A stretch of 64,000 bases of DNA from JBBRYB01 sp038238115 (GCA_038238115.1 JBBRYB010000013.1:1-64000); one strand, 5' to 3'; shown: positions 1-7,535, counted from the stretch's first letter. Numbers and translations are program-made. Notes: generated by a model from the sequence alone, not told the origin.

Positions 1-275
1 GGCGTCAGGTGTTCGGGCCGAGGCGTCAGGTGTTCGGGCCGAGGCGTCAGGTGTTCGGGCCGAGGCGTCAGGTGTTCGGGCCGAGAGGTCAGGTGTTGTC
101 GGGCCGAGAGGTCAGGTGTTCGGGCCGAGGCGTCAGGTGTTCCGGTCGAGGCGTCAGGTGTTCGGGCCGAGGCGTCAGGTGTTTGGGCCGAGAGGTCAGG
201 TGTTCGGGCCGAGAGGTCAGGTGTTCGGGCCGAGAGGCCAGCCGTTCCAGTCGAGGCGCCAGGTGTTCGGGCCGA
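1..275. repeat. 21-bp tandem repeat array A (about 13 units, continues left of the window)
   Basis: About thirteen head-to-tail units of mostly 21 bp share the core CAGGTGTTCGGGCCGA. They vary mainly at GGCGTC/GAGGTC/GGCGCC, and one unit is 23 bp. The array begins before base 1 and ends 14 bp before the stop codon of the leftward VOC gene, so it lies directly 3' of that gene. The period is a multiple of three, so it gives open frames reading VFGPRRQ-like peptides, but these have no start signal and are best read as repeat artefacts. There is no spacer variation of the CRISPR kind. Function unknown; array B at 51051-51302 is the same family. Confidence 0.93.
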
Positions 276-289
276 GACGCCAGTGCGGC

Positions 290-646
290 TTACCGGAGGC
301 CGAGGAGCTCGACCCGATTGCCATGTGGGTCGTGGGTGTAGAAGCGGCGGTAGCCGGGCAGGCTGTCGTCCCAGGTCACGTCCAGGCCGGCCGTCGCGAC
401 GCGGGTCGCACACGCATCGACGTCTTCGACGGCGAACGCGGGATGCGCCTTGCCGGCCGGCGCAAAAGGCGTCTCTACGCCGACGTGCAGCTCGTAGCCG
501 TCACCGCGGAACCACACGCCGCCGCGCCGCGCCAACCCAGGCGGTTTCGTCACCTCGATGAGGCCGAGGGTGTCGCCGTAGAAGCGGCGTACTTCCCCCT
601 CTCCGCTTGCGGGGCAGCCGACCTGGACGTGATGCAGGATTGTCAT
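290..646 (-). CDS. VOC (glyoxalase/bleomycin-resistance) family protein
   Basis: A 118-aa protein starting MTILHHVQV. The vicinal-oxygen-chelate fold is suggested by the N-terminal HHVQVGCP strand, a central segment GVWFRGDGYELHVGV, and the C-terminal ending DPHGNRVELLGLR, which is typical of single-domain glyoxalase-like proteins (D-P-x-G-N-x-x-E). Members bind a divalent metal and act as isomerases, dioxygenases or drug-binding proteins; the substrate cannot be told here. The ATG at 646 overlaps the stop of the upstream methyltransferase gene (ATGA), so the two are probably translationally coupled. A longer open frame upstream lies inside the methyltransferase gene in another frame and is rejected. 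Confidence 0.85.
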   Translation of the reverse strand: MTILHHVQVGCPASGEGEVRRFYGDTLGLIEVTKPPGLARRGGVWFRGDGYELHVGVETPFAPAGKAHPAFAVEDVDACATRVATAGLDVTWDDSLPGYRRFYTHDPHGNRVELLGLR

Positions 647-1416
647 GTCTGGGCCTTCCGCGCCACCACGAAGACACGGCGAAACGGCAGTACGGTGCCG
701 AACTCGTGCTCTGGGTACGCCGACCGCAGCAGCGCCTGGTACTCGGGCACGAACTCGGCACGCTGCGCCTCGCTCAGCGCCTGGAGCACCGGCCGCGCCC
801 CGGTGCCGGAGATCCAGCGGAACACGGCGTCGGGCCCGGTCAAGATGTGTAGGTAGGTTGTCTCCCACGCGTCGACATGGCATCCCAGCCGTGCGAGGTC
901 GGCGAGATAGGTTCCTGCGTCGTACGCTGACGGGGTGTCGACATCACGGGTGGTTACGGCAAAGCGCGGGTCGGCGGCGAGCTCGTGGAGCATCCGGTGG
1001 CTGGGCTCGGAGAAGTTTCTGGGGACTCCGAACGCGAGCCAGCCGCCGGGCCGCAACGCCTCCACCAGGCGGGGGATCAGCCCCCGGTGGCCCGGAACCC
1101 ACTGCAAGGTGGCGTTGCTGACGATGACATCGACGGGAACTGCTGGCCGCCACGACGCGACGTCGCCGAGGGCGAAGCTGACCCGCTCGCCGGTGTGCGC
1201 GGTGGCCGCCTCGACCATCTCCACCGACGAGTCGATCCCCTGCACTGTGGCGTTCGGCCACCGCGCAGCAAGCACCGCAGTCAGCTGCCCCGGACCGCAG
1301 CCGAGGTCAACCACGGTTGCTGGTGCCCGTGCATCGATGCGCGAAGTCAGGTCAAAGAAGGGCCTGGACCGTTCGTCGGCGAACTCCAGGTAGGTCGCGG
1401 GATTCCATCTCGCCAC
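643..1416 (-). CDS. tam: trans-aconitate 2-methyltransferase
   Basis: A 257-aa class I SAM-dependent methyltransferase. The N-terminus MARWNPATYLEFADERSRP is typical of Tam enzymes, and the SAM-binding motif I VVDLGCGPG lies at residues 35-43. Tam methylates trans-aconitate, an inhibitor of aconitase, in the cytosol. It is first in a two-gene leftward operon with the VOC protein (4-base overlap) and divergent from a MarR regulator. Two related palindromes in the 130-bp gap between them suggest the MarR protein controls both directions. The family assignment is strong; the exact methyl acceptor is inferred from the family. Confidence 0.88.
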   Translation of the reverse strand: MARWNPATYLEFADERSRPFFDLTSRIDARAPATVVDLGCGPGQLTAVLAARWPNATVQGIDSSVEMVEAATAHTGERVSFALGDVASWRPAVPVDVIVSNATLQWVPGHRGLIPRLVEALRPGGWLAFGVPRNFSEPSHRMLHELAADPRFAVTTRDVDTPSAYDAGTYLADLARLGCHVDAWETTYLHILTGPDAVFRWISGTGARPVLQALSEAQRAEFVPEYQALLRSAYPEHEFGTVLPFRRVFVVARKAQT

Positions 1417-1460
1417 GAGGCTCTCCCGGAGATCGCTGGGACGGTTGCTTCACCGTCAGG

Positions 1461-1478
1461 TATCTTGACGTCGAGATA
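1461..1478. promoter_or_regulatory. Operator-like palindrome 1 (tam/marR gap)
   Basis: TATCTTGACGTCGAGATA is a near-perfect 18-bp palindrome built on TATCTYGACGTC. It lies about 45 bp upstream of the tam start and has a second copy at 1496-1513. Size, symmetry and place fit a MarR-type operator. Binding by the adjacent MarR protein is inferred. Confidence 0.7.
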
Positions 1479-1495
1479 CATGATGCGGCCTGCGC

Positions 1496-1513
1496 TATCT
1501 CTACGTCAAGAGT
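1496..1513. promoter_or_regulatory. Operator-like palindrome 2 (tam/marR gap)
   Basis: TATCTCTACGTCAAGAGT matches the reverse complement of palindrome 1 at 15 of 18 positions. It sits next to the likely marR promoter, about 20 bp upstream of its -10 hexamer. A second, weaker site close to the regulator's own promoter is what autorepression would need. Confidence 0.62.
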
Positions 1514-1534
1514 CTTGACGGGTGTCTGGACGGA

Positions 1535-1540
1535 TAGAGT
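1535..1540 (+). promoter_or_regulatory. Probable -10 hexamer of a leaderless marR transcript
   Basis: TAGAGT followed by exactly six bases and then GTG (1547). The same TANNNT-N6-start layout precedes add, cbs, the metB-type gene and the FUSC gene in this window, which fits leaderless transcription common in actinobacteria. It supports GTG 1547 over GTG 1541 as the start. Confidence 0.55.
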
Positions 1541-1546
1541 GTGCGC

Positions 1547-2056
1547 GTGTCGACGCCTACCGCGGACGAGGTGGACCGGCTCGTCGCTGCCTGGCGGCGT
1601 GAGCGACCCGACCTCGAGGTCACGCCGATGGAGGTGCTCAGCCGGGTGACCCGGCTGGCTCGCCACCTCGACCTGGCAAGACGCCAGGCGTTCGCCGAGC
1701 ACGGCCTCGAAGCCTGGGAATTCGACGTGCTTTCCGCACTGCGCCGGGCGGGGGCGCCGTACGAACTGTCTCCCGGCCGGTTGCTCCGCGAGACGATGGT
1801 GACATCGGGCACGATGACCAATCGCGTCGACCGGCTGGCCGCCAAGGGTCTGGTGGCGCGGCTTCCCGACCCTGGCGACCGGCGCGGCGTGATAGTACGC
1901 CTCACCGGCTCCGGCCGAGACAGCGTCGATGCTGCCCTCGAGGGCCTCCTTACCTCGGAGCACGTGCTCCTCGCCGGGCTGTCCGAAGGCGAGCAGTCCA
2001 GGCTGGCGGGTTTGCTGCGCACCGTCGTGGCTCCCTTCGACCATCCCGTCCCCTGA
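1547..2056 (+). CDS. MarR family transcriptional regulator
   Basis: A 169-aa winged-helix protein. The helix-turn-helix and wing are visible as LSPGRLLRETMVTSGTMTNR, then VDRLAAKGLVARLPDPGDRR, with the usual D-x-R-D/G-x-R-wing pattern and a following VRLTGSGR strand. Such regulators bind palindromes as dimers and are usually released by a small ligand. The gene diverges from tam, and two palindromes lie between them, so autoregulation and control of tam/VOC is likely. The start was chosen for the leaderless promoter signature. The 21-bp repeats of array C follow right after the stop. Confidence 0.9.
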   Translation: MSTPTADEVDRLVAAWRRERPDLEVTPMEVLSRVTRLARHLDLARRQAFAEHGLEAWEFDVLSALRRAGAPYELSPGRLLRETMVTSGTMTNRVDRLAAKGLVARLPDPGDRRGVIVRLTGSGRDSVDAALEGLLTSEHVLLAGLSEGEQSRLAGLLRTVVAPFDHPVP

Positions 2057-2058
2057 CC

Positions 2059-2142
2059 CGAGCAGCTGGCTTCTCGGCTGGAACTCTTGGCGCTTCGGCC
2101 GGAACGAGTGGCGCTTCGGCCGGAACTCTTGGCGCTTCGGCC
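2059..2142. repeat. 21-bp tandem repeats, array C (about 4 units)
   Basis: Three clear 21-bp units (2080-2100, 2101-2121, 2122-2142) share GGCGCTTCGGCCGGAAC. A fourth, diverged unit lies at 2059-2079. The array fills almost the whole marR-add gap, starting 2 bp after the marR stop and ending 8 bp before the add -10 hexamer. Period and the TTCGG-CCG core resemble arrays A and B, though the units are not identical. Confidence 0.85.
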
Positions 2143-2150
2143 TGGGGCAC

Positions 2151-2156
2151 TAGGGT
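2151..2156 (+). promoter_or_regulatory. Probable -10 hexamer of add (leaderless)
   Basis: TAGGGT, six bases, then ATG 2163. The same CACTAGGGT-N6-start arrangement precedes cbs at 52488. No Shine-Dalgarno sequence is present, which supports a leaderless transcript. Confidence 0.5.
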
Positions 2157-2162
2157 CGCCGC

Positions 2163-3197
2163 ATGGTGCGCCCTGACGTCGACCTCGCCGCATTCATCGC
2201 CGGCCTGCCCAAGGCCGAGCTGCACGTCCACCACGTCGGGTCGGCCTCGCCCCGGATCGTCGCGGACCTCGCGGGGCGCCACCCGGACTCGCCGGTCCCC
2301 AAGGATGCCGACGCAGTGGGCAGCTACTTCGTCTTCACGGACTTCGCACACTTCGTCGAGATCTACCTGTCGGTGGTCGACCTGGTGCGCACAGCCGAGG
2401 ACGTGCACATGCTCACCTACGAGATCGGCCGCGACATGACCAGCCAGCAGGTGAGGTATGCCGAGCTGACCTGCTCGCCATACACGTCGGTCATCCGGGG
2501 CATCGACGCCGAGGCGTACTGCGAGGCGATCGAGGATGCCGGACGTGCCGTCGAGCGGGACTTCGGGCTGGCCCTGCGCTGGTGCTTCGACATCCCCGGC
2601 GAATCCGGTCTCCCGGCCGCCGCGGAGACGACCCGGATCGCGACCGAGCTCGGTCCGGCCGGACTGGTGTCGTTCGGGCTGGGCGGCCCCGAGATCGGCG
2701 TGCCGCGTCCGCAGTTCAAGCCCTACTTCGACCAGGCCCGCGCCGCCGGGCTCCGGTCGGTCCCGCACGCCGGGGAGACCACCGGGCCGCAGACGATCTG
2801 GGACGCGATCCGCGAGCTCGGCGCCGAGCGCATCGGACACGGCACCTCAGCCGCAGAGGACCCCGTGCTGGTCCGCTATCTCGTCGAGCACGGCATCGCC
2901 CTCGAGGTCTGCCCGACTTCGAACGTCGCCACCCACGCCGTGGCCAGCCTCGCCGACCATCCCGTCAAGACGCTCTTCGACGCCGGAGTCACCGTCACCG
3001 TCAACTCCGACGACCCGCCGATGTTCGGCACGTCCCTCAACCAGGAATACGCCATCACCGCCGAGCTGCTCGACCTCGATGCCACGGGAGTTGCCAAGCT
3101 CGCCCGCGACGCCGTCCGGGTGAGCTTCGCCGACAACAGCACCAAGTCGGCGCTGCTGGAGGAGATCGACGGCTACGTCAGACGCGTGGGTTCTTGA
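2163..3197 (+). CDS. add: Adenosine deaminase-family protein
   Basis: A 344-aa amidohydrolase-fold deaminase. Visible motifs are the metal-binding HVHH near residue 21 (usual form HLHLEG, here HVHHVGSASP), HAGE near residue 203 with the catalytic Glu, GHGT near 226, and SDDP near 282 with the metal-binding Asp. The reaction would be hydrolytic deamination of adenosine or a related 6-aminopurine nucleoside. Members of this group with the HVHHVGSAS variant occur widely in actinobacteria. Some COG1816 relatives deaminate 6-aminodeoxyfutalosine in menaquinone synthesis instead, so the substrate is open. The 3' end overlaps the convergent TetR gene by 20 bp. Confidence 0.88.
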   Translation: MVRPDVDLAAFIAGLPKAELHVHHVGSASPRIVADLAGRHPDSPVPKDADAVGSYFVFTDFAHFVEIYLSVVDLVRTAEDVHMLTYEIGRDMTSQQVRYAELTCSPYTSVIRGIDAEAYCEAIEDAGRAVERDFGLALRWCFDIPGESGLPAAAETTRIATELGPAGLVSFGLGGPEIGVPRPQFKPYFDQARAAGLRSVPHAGETTGPQTIWDAIRELGAERIGHGTSAAEDPVLVRYLVEHGIALEVCPTSNVATHAVASLADHPVKTLFDAGVTVTVNSDDPPMFGTSLNQEYAITAELLDLDATGVAKLARDAVRVSFADNSTKSALLEEIDGYVRRVGS

Positions 3198-3816
3198 GCT
3201 GCGGTGCCTGCTCGAGCCCGGAGAGGCCGTTCCAAGCCAAGTTGACGAGGTGGGCGGCGACCTCCTGCTTGGCCGGACTGCGCGTGTCGAGCCACCACTG
3301 ACCCGTCGTACCAACCATGCCGACGAGCATCTGGGCGTACATCGGCGCGTACTCGGAGTCGAAACCGCGGTTGCGGAACTCGGCTCCCAAGATGTACTCG
3401 ACCCGCGTGGCGATGTCGCTGATGATCGAGACGAAGGACCCCGACTCCGATCCGATCGGCGAGTCGCGAACGAGGATGCGGAACCCGTCGGGAAACTCCT
3501 CGATGTAGTCGAGCAAAGCGAAAGCGGCCTGCTCCAGCAGCTCGCGCGGGTGTCCCGCCGTGAGTGATGACCGCATCATCGAGAGCAGCTGACGCACTTC
3601 CCGGTCGACCACGACGGCGTACAGGCCCTCCTTGCCACCGAAGTGCTCGTAGATGATCGGTTTGGAGACCTCGGCGCGAGCCGCCACCTCCTCGATCGAC
3701 GCCCCCTCGATGCCGCGCTCGGCAAAGAGCGTGCGCGCCACCTCGATCAGCTGCTCGCGGCGCTCGGCGCTCGTCATCCGCGATCGCGACGTCCGCTTGT
3801 TCTTGGGTTCGGTCAC
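3178..3816 (-). CDS. TetR family transcriptional regulator, likely of fatty-acid desaturation
   Basis: A 212-aa TetR protein. The N-terminal HTH runs through RREQLIEVARTLFAERGIEG, then a turn containing ASIEEVAARAEVSKPIIYEHFGGKEGLY, which is a classic TetR DNA-binding domain; the helical ligand domain follows. The gene is 31 bp behind the acyl desaturase on the same strand, so the two are probably cotranscribed. The twin TACG-N4-CGTA palindromes in the desaturase promoter are the natural candidate operators. Start choice: GTG 3816 gives VTEPKNKRTSRSRMTSAE; ATG 3777 is the alternative. Neither has a good ribosome site. Confidence 0.9.
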   Translation of the reverse strand: MTEPKNKRTSRSRMTSAERREQLIEVARTLFAERGIEGASIEEVAARAEVSKPIIYEHFGGKEGLYAVVVDREVRQLLSMMRSSLTAGHPRELLEQAAFALLDYIEEFPDGFRILVRDSPIGSESGSFVSIISDIATRVEYILGAEFRNRGFDSEYAPMYAQMLVGMVGTTGQWWLDTRSPAKQEVAAHLVNLAWNGLSGLEQAPQLKNPRV

Positions 3817-3847
3817 GGAGTGGGCATCGCGGTCATGAGTACGCCGC

Positions 3848-4834
3848 TCAGGCGGTCGGCTGAACCCGCTTGGAGTTGAGTCGCTCCTGGACCGGCCAGC
3901 GCACGGCCGAGACCCAGCCGAGCTTCTCCAGTGCCCAGATGATCCGGGCCGAGGTGTCGATCTGGCCCCTGAGGACTCCATGCCGGGCACACGTGGGGTC
4001 GCTGTGATGGAGGTTGTGCCAGGACTCACCCATCGACGGGATGGCCAGCCACCAGACGTTGCCGGACCGGTCGCGGGACTTGAACGGGCGCTCGCCGACG
4101 GCGTGGCAGATCGAGTTGATCGACCAGGTGACGTGGTGCAACAGCCCGACGCGTACCAGCGAACCCCAGAAGAACGCGGTTGCCGCGCCCTGCCACGACA
4201 TCGACCAGAGCCCACCGGCGACGGCCGGCAGCACGAGTGAGACGACAACCAGCCAGGGGAAGGCCTTCGAGATACGCCGGATGTCCCGGTCCTTGAGCAG
4301 GTCGGGGGCGTATTGGCGCTGGGAAGTCTGCTCAGGGTCGAAGAGCCAGCCCATGTGGGCGTGGAAGAGGCCCTTCATCAGCGCGGGGATGGTCTCACCG
4401 TAGCGCCACGGCGAGTGCGGGTCCCCCTCCCGGTCGCTGAACTTGTGGTGCTTGCGGTGGTCGGCCACCCAGCGCACGACCGGGCCCTGGATCGCCATCG
4501 AGCCAGCGACCGCGAGGGCGATCTTGACCGCCCGGTTGGGCTTGAACGCCTTGTGCGTGAAGTGGCGGTGGAAGCCGACGGTGATCCCGTGGCCGGTGAC
4601 GGCATACATCACCAGGGCGATCGCCACGTCGTGCCAGCCGAGCCAACCTCCCCAGGCGATGGGGATGGCCGCAAGCACCGCGAGGAAGGGCAGCACGATC
4701 AAGATTGCCAGCGCAACCTGCTCCGCGGACGACTTGTGCTCGCCACCGGTTGTGGCGACGTACTCCTCAGCCGGGTCGATCGCGGGTGTTACGCGGTGGT
4801 CCACCCGTGGCTTGGTTGCGGTGGCTGGCGTCAT
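3848..4834 (-). CDS. Membrane acyl-CoA/acyl-lipid delta-9 desaturase
   Basis: A 328-aa integral membrane di-iron desaturase. All three histidine boxes are present: HRHFTH (about 89-94), HRKHH (126-130) and HNLHH (273-277). Hydrophobic segments lie between, for example VALAILIVLPFLAVLAAIPI and FPWLVVVSLVLPAVAGGL. The enzyme introduces a cis double bond into a saturated acyl chain using O2 and an electron donor that is not encoded nearby. ATG 4834 is preferred over an in-frame TTG 15 bp upstream because GAGG sits nine bases before it. The downstream TetR gene and upstream palindromes indicate local feedback control of membrane unsaturation. Confidence 0.93.
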   Translation of the reverse strand: MTPATATKPRVDHRVTPAIDPAEEYVATTGGEHKSSAEQVALAILIVLPFLAVLAAIPIAWGGWLGWHDVAIALVMYAVTGHGITVGFHRHFTHKAFKPNRAVKIALAVAGSMAIQGPVVRWVADHRKHHKFSDREGDPHSPWRYGETIPALMKGLFHAHMGWLFDPEQTSQRQYAPDLLKDRDIRRISKAFPWLVVVSLVLPAVAGGLWSMSWQGAATAFFWGSLVRVGLLHHVTWSINSICHAVGERPFKSRDRSGNVWWLAIPSMGESWHNLHHSDPTCARHGVLRGQIDTSARIIWALEKLGWVSAVRWPVQERLNSKRVQPTA

Positions 4835-4867
4835 GGTGAACGTCCTCAAGAGTCGGCGTTTGCGCTA

Positions 4868-4897
4868 CCTACGCAACCGTAACCTACGCAACCGTAA
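4868..4897. promoter_or_regulatory. Two tandem TACG-N4-CGTA operators upstream of the desaturase
   Basis: A 15-bp unit, CCTACGCAACCGTAA, is repeated exactly twice. Each copy holds the palindrome TACGCAACCGTA (4870-4881 and 4885-4896), with half-sites TACG/CGTA. The pair starts 34 bp upstream of the desaturase ATG, a place to block transcription. The TetR protein encoded downstream in the same operon is the likely ligand; this is inference. Confidence 0.75.
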
Positions 4898-4978
4898 CTT
4901 CCAAGCTGCGAGCGGCGTCCCGGCCCTGTGGCAGACTGTGAACCCGCAGGGGTGCGCCTCTTGGAGCACGCCACGCCG

Positions 4979-5051
4979 TCCCCTGTGGGGTAACCCGGCA
5001 GCCCGCAAGCCTTTGAAGCTTGAGGTCCTGGATCGAAGCCAGGCGGGGGAG
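4979..5051 (+). tRNA. tRNA-Gln (anticodon UUG)
   Basis: A full cloverleaf can be folded by eye. The acceptor TCCCCTG pairs with CGGGGGA with one U-G pair. The D stem is GGG/CCC, with GG in the loop. The anticodon stem CAAGC/GCTTG encloses CTTTGAA, giving anticodon TTG at 5013-5015. The T stem is CCTGG/CCAGG around ATCGAAG. The discriminator is G and the 3' CCA is not encoded. It directly precedes glmU, a common actinobacterial order. Confidence 0.93.
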
Positions 5052-5072
5052 CGCAGAGAGCGAGGAGCGCAG

Positions 5073-6536
5073 GTGACACCGGACCCTCCAACAGCAGTGA
5101 TCGTGCTGGCGGCGGGTGGTGGCACCCGGATGCGGTCGGCGACCCCCAAGGTGTTGCACACCCTCGGCGGCCGCAGCCTCATCGGCCACGTGCTGCCCGC
5201 GGCCGCCGCTCTGGAGCCCTCCCATCTGGTCGTCGTCGTCGGCAACGGGCGCGAGGCGGTCGCCGCGCACGTAGCGGAGATCGCCCCGACCGCCCTGATC
5301 GCCGTACAGGAGCAGCAGCAAGGGACTGGGCACGCGGTGCTCGCGGGGTTGACCGCACTGCCCGACCTCGAGGGGACTGTGGTGGTGACGTACGGCGACG
5401 TTCCGCTGCAGACGCCGCAGACGCTGCGACGGCTGGTTGAGGAACACCGCGCCCGGCGCAACGCCGTGACCGTCCTGACCGCCGAGGTGCCGGACCCGTT
5501 CGGCTACGGCCGAATCGCCCGCGACTCCGCCGGCCATGTCACGGCGATCATCGAGGAGCTGGACGCCACGCCTGAGCAGCGCGCGGTACGAGAGATCAGC
5601 TCCGGCATCTTCGCCTTCGACGCTGCGGTACTGGGCACCGCGCTCGCCCAGCTCGACACCGAGAACGCCGCCGGAGAGCTCTACCTCACCGATGTCGTGG
5701 GCATCGCCGCGGAGGGGGGCCACCGCATCGCGGCTGTACGAACCGACGACGTGTGGCAGACGGAGGGTGTCAACACCCGCGGGCAGCTGTCCCAGCTTGG
5801 CCGTGAGCTCAACCGCCGGACCGTGGACCATTGGATGTCCGCCGGAGTCGAGGTCATCGACCCGGCCACGACATGGATCGACGTGACGGTGCACCTCGCC
5901 TCCGACGTGAGCCTCAAGCCGGGCGTGCAACTGCACGGACAGACGGTGGTGGACCCAGGGGCGGTCGTCGGCCCCGACACGACGCTTACCGACGTCACCG
6001 TGGGAGCGGGAGCGCGCGTGGTCCGCACGCATGGCGAGGCTGCCGTCCTGGGCGCCGGGTGCACGGTGGGGCCGTTCGCGTATCTGCGGCCAGGCACGGT
6101 CCTCGGCGCGCGCGGCAAGGTCGGCACGTTCGTCGAGACCAAGAACGCCACCATCGCCGAGGAGGCAAAGATTCCGCACCTGTCGTACGTCGGCGACGCC
6201 GCCATCGGCGCCGGCACGAATATCGGCGCCGGGACGATCTTCGCGAACTACGACGGGGTGGCCAAGCACGTCACAAAGGTCGGCGCCCACTGCAAGACCG
6301 GCTCTCACAACGTGTTCGTGGCGCCGGTCGAGATCGGGGACGGGGCGGTGACCGGCGCAGGTACCGTCGTCAGACGCGACGTCCCGCCCGGCGCCCTGGC
6401 CGTGTCCACGGGTCCGCAGCGACACATCGAGGACTGGGTCGCCAGGAAACGACCGGGCTCGCGGGCGGCCGAGGCGGCCGAGAGGGCAGCGGCGGCCGCC
6501 GAACGGCATACGCACGGCGAGGAGGCGCAGCAGTGA
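5073..6536 (+). CDS. glmU: Bifunctional UDP-N-acetylglucosamine pyrophosphorylase / glucosamine-1-phosphate N-acetyltransferase
   Basis: A 487-aa cytosolic enzyme that makes UDP-GlcNAc for peptidoglycan. The N-terminal uridyltransferase domain begins TAVIVLAAGGGTRM (nucleotide-binding G-x-G-T-R-M). The C-terminal half shows the left-handed beta-helix hexapeptide repeats, such as IPHLSYVGDAAIGAGTNIGA, with the acetyl-CoA site. The length is normal. GTG 5073 is chosen because AGGAG ends six bases before it and the protein then begins just ahead of the first conserved strand; the open frame upstream covers the tRNA and is rejected. It overlaps prs by GTGA. Confidence 0.96.
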   Translation: MTPDPPTAVIVLAAGGGTRMRSATPKVLHTLGGRSLIGHVLPAAAALEPSHLVVVVGNGREAVAAHVAEIAPTALIAVQEQQQGTGHAVLAGLTALPDLEGTVVVTYGDVPLQTPQTLRRLVEEHRARRNAVTVLTAEVPDPFGYGRIARDSAGHVTAIIEELDATPEQRAVREISSGIFAFDAAVLGTALAQLDTENAAGELYLTDVVGIAAEGGHRIAAVRTDDVWQTEGVNTRGQLSQLGRELNRRTVDHWMSAGVEVIDPATTWIDVTVHLASDVSLKPGVQLHGQTVVDPGAVVGPDTTLTDVTVGAGARVVRTHGEAAVLGAGCTVGPFAYLRPGTVLGARGKVGTFVETKNATIAEEAKIPHLSYVGDAAIGAGTNIGAGTIFANYDGVAKHVTKVGAHCKTGSHNVFVAPVEIGDGAVTGAGTVVRRDVPPGALAVSTGPQRHIEDWVARKRPGSRAAEAAERAAAAAERHTHGEEAQQ

Positions 6537-7510
6537 CCGGTCTCAAGCGCACGACCGAGAAAAACCTGATGCTCTTCTCCGGCCGCGCACATCCCGAGTT
6601 GGCCGAGGAAGTCGCGGAGCTGCTCGAGACCTCGCTCGTGCCGACGACCCATCGCGAGTTCGCCAACAGCGAGATCTATGTCCGCTACCAGGAGTCGGTG
6701 CGCGGGAGCGACGCCTTCGTGATCCAGAGCCACACGGCGCCCATCAACGAGTGGATCATGGAGCACCTCATCATGGTCGATGCGCTCAAGCGCGCGTCTG
6801 CCAAGCGGATCACCGTCGTGATGCCTTTCTACGGCTATGCCCGTCAGGACAAGAAGCACCTCGGCAGGGAGCCAATCTCGGCGCGGCTGATGGCTGACCT
6901 GTTCAAGACGGCGGGCGCCAACCGCCTCATCGCGGTCGACCTCCATACCGCGCAGATCCAAGGATTCTTCGACGGGCCGGTCGACCACCTCGCCGCGCTT
7001 CCCGTTCTTGCCGAGCACGTGGCGCGCAGGTACGGCGGTGAGGACCTCGCGATCGTGTCGCCGGACGCCGGCCGGATCAAGGTCGCCGAGCAGTGGTCGG
7101 CACGTCTGTCGGCGCCGCTGGCTTTCATCCACAAGACGAGGGACGTCAACCATCCCAACGAGGTCGTTGCCAACCGGGTCGTCGGCGACGTCGCGGGCCG
7201 GGTCTGCGTACTCGTCGACGACATGATCGACACCGGCGGCACGGTCGTCAAGGCGGCCGAGGCCTTGATGGACGCGGGATCGGCAGACGTGGTCATCGTC
7301 GCTACGCATGCCATCCTGTCCGGACCGGCCGTCGACAAGCTCAAGAACTGCCGGGCGCGCGAGGTCATCGTGACCAACACGCTGCCCGTCCCTGTCGAGC
7401 ACGAGTTCGACAAGCTCACCACCTTGTCGATCGCGCCGCTCATCAGCCGCGCGATCCGTGAAGTCTTCGAAGACGGGTCGGTGACGAGCCTCTTCGAGGG
7501 GCGCGCCTGA
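6533..7510 (+). CDS. prs: Ribose-phosphate pyrophosphokinase
   Basis: A 325-aa PRPP synthetase (ribose 5-phosphate + ATP to PRPP + AMP), supplying purine, pyrimidine, His, Trp and NAD synthesis. Visible motifs are NLMLFSGRAHPELAEEVAE at the N-terminus, the PRPP signature region DLHTAQIQGFFDGPVDH, the flexible ATP-binding segment YGYARQDKKHLGREPIS, and the PRPP loop VDDMIDTGGT near residue 230. The GTG start overlaps the glmU stop by four bases, giving coupled translation. A hairpin at 7517-7535 follows the stop. Confidence 0.96.
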   Translation: MTGLKRTTEKNLMLFSGRAHPELAEEVAELLETSLVPTTHREFANSEIYVRYQESVRGSDAFVIQSHTAPINEWIMEHLIMVDALKRASAKRITVVMPFYGYARQDKKHLGREPISARLMADLFKTAGANRLIAVDLHTAQIQGFFDGPVDHLAALPVLAEHVARRYGGEDLAIVSPDAGRIKVAEQWSARLSAPLAFIHKTRDVNHPNEVVANRVVGDVAGRVCVLVDDMIDTGGTVVKAAEALMDAGSADVVIVATHAILSGPAVDKLKNCRAREVIVTNTLPVPVEHEFDKLTTLSIAPLISRAIREVFEDGSVTSLFEGRA

Positions 7511-7516
7511 GCACGT

Positions 7517-7535
7517 CGGCCGAGCGGGTCGGCCG
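7517..7535 (+). terminator. Hairpin after prs
   Basis: CGGCCGA and TCGGCCG form a perfect 7-bp stem around a 5-base loop, followed by ATTTCGTCTT, seven bases after the prs stop. It looks like the end of the tRNA-Gln/glmU/prs transcript. The remaining 240 bases before rplY hold no gene and probably contain the rplY promoter and leader. Confidence 0.6.

Noticed and set aside
1..275. Array A (and B) as CRISPR
   Set aside because: Units are directly adjacent with no unique spacers, 21 bp is too short, and no cas genes are present.
9..856. Open frames reading VFGPRRQ-like repeats and continuing rightward over the VOC gene
   Set aside because: They arise from the 21-bp period and have no ribosome site; the leftward VOC and tam genes explain the DNA.
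4443..5072. Upstream extension of glmU
   Set aside because: It would cover the desaturase promoter and the tRNA-Gln; GTG 5073 has a good AGGAG site and family-correct N-terminus.
4884..6515. Long leftward frame opposite glmU
   Set aside because: Antisense shadow of a clear glmU; Arg/Ala/Gly-rich with no domain.
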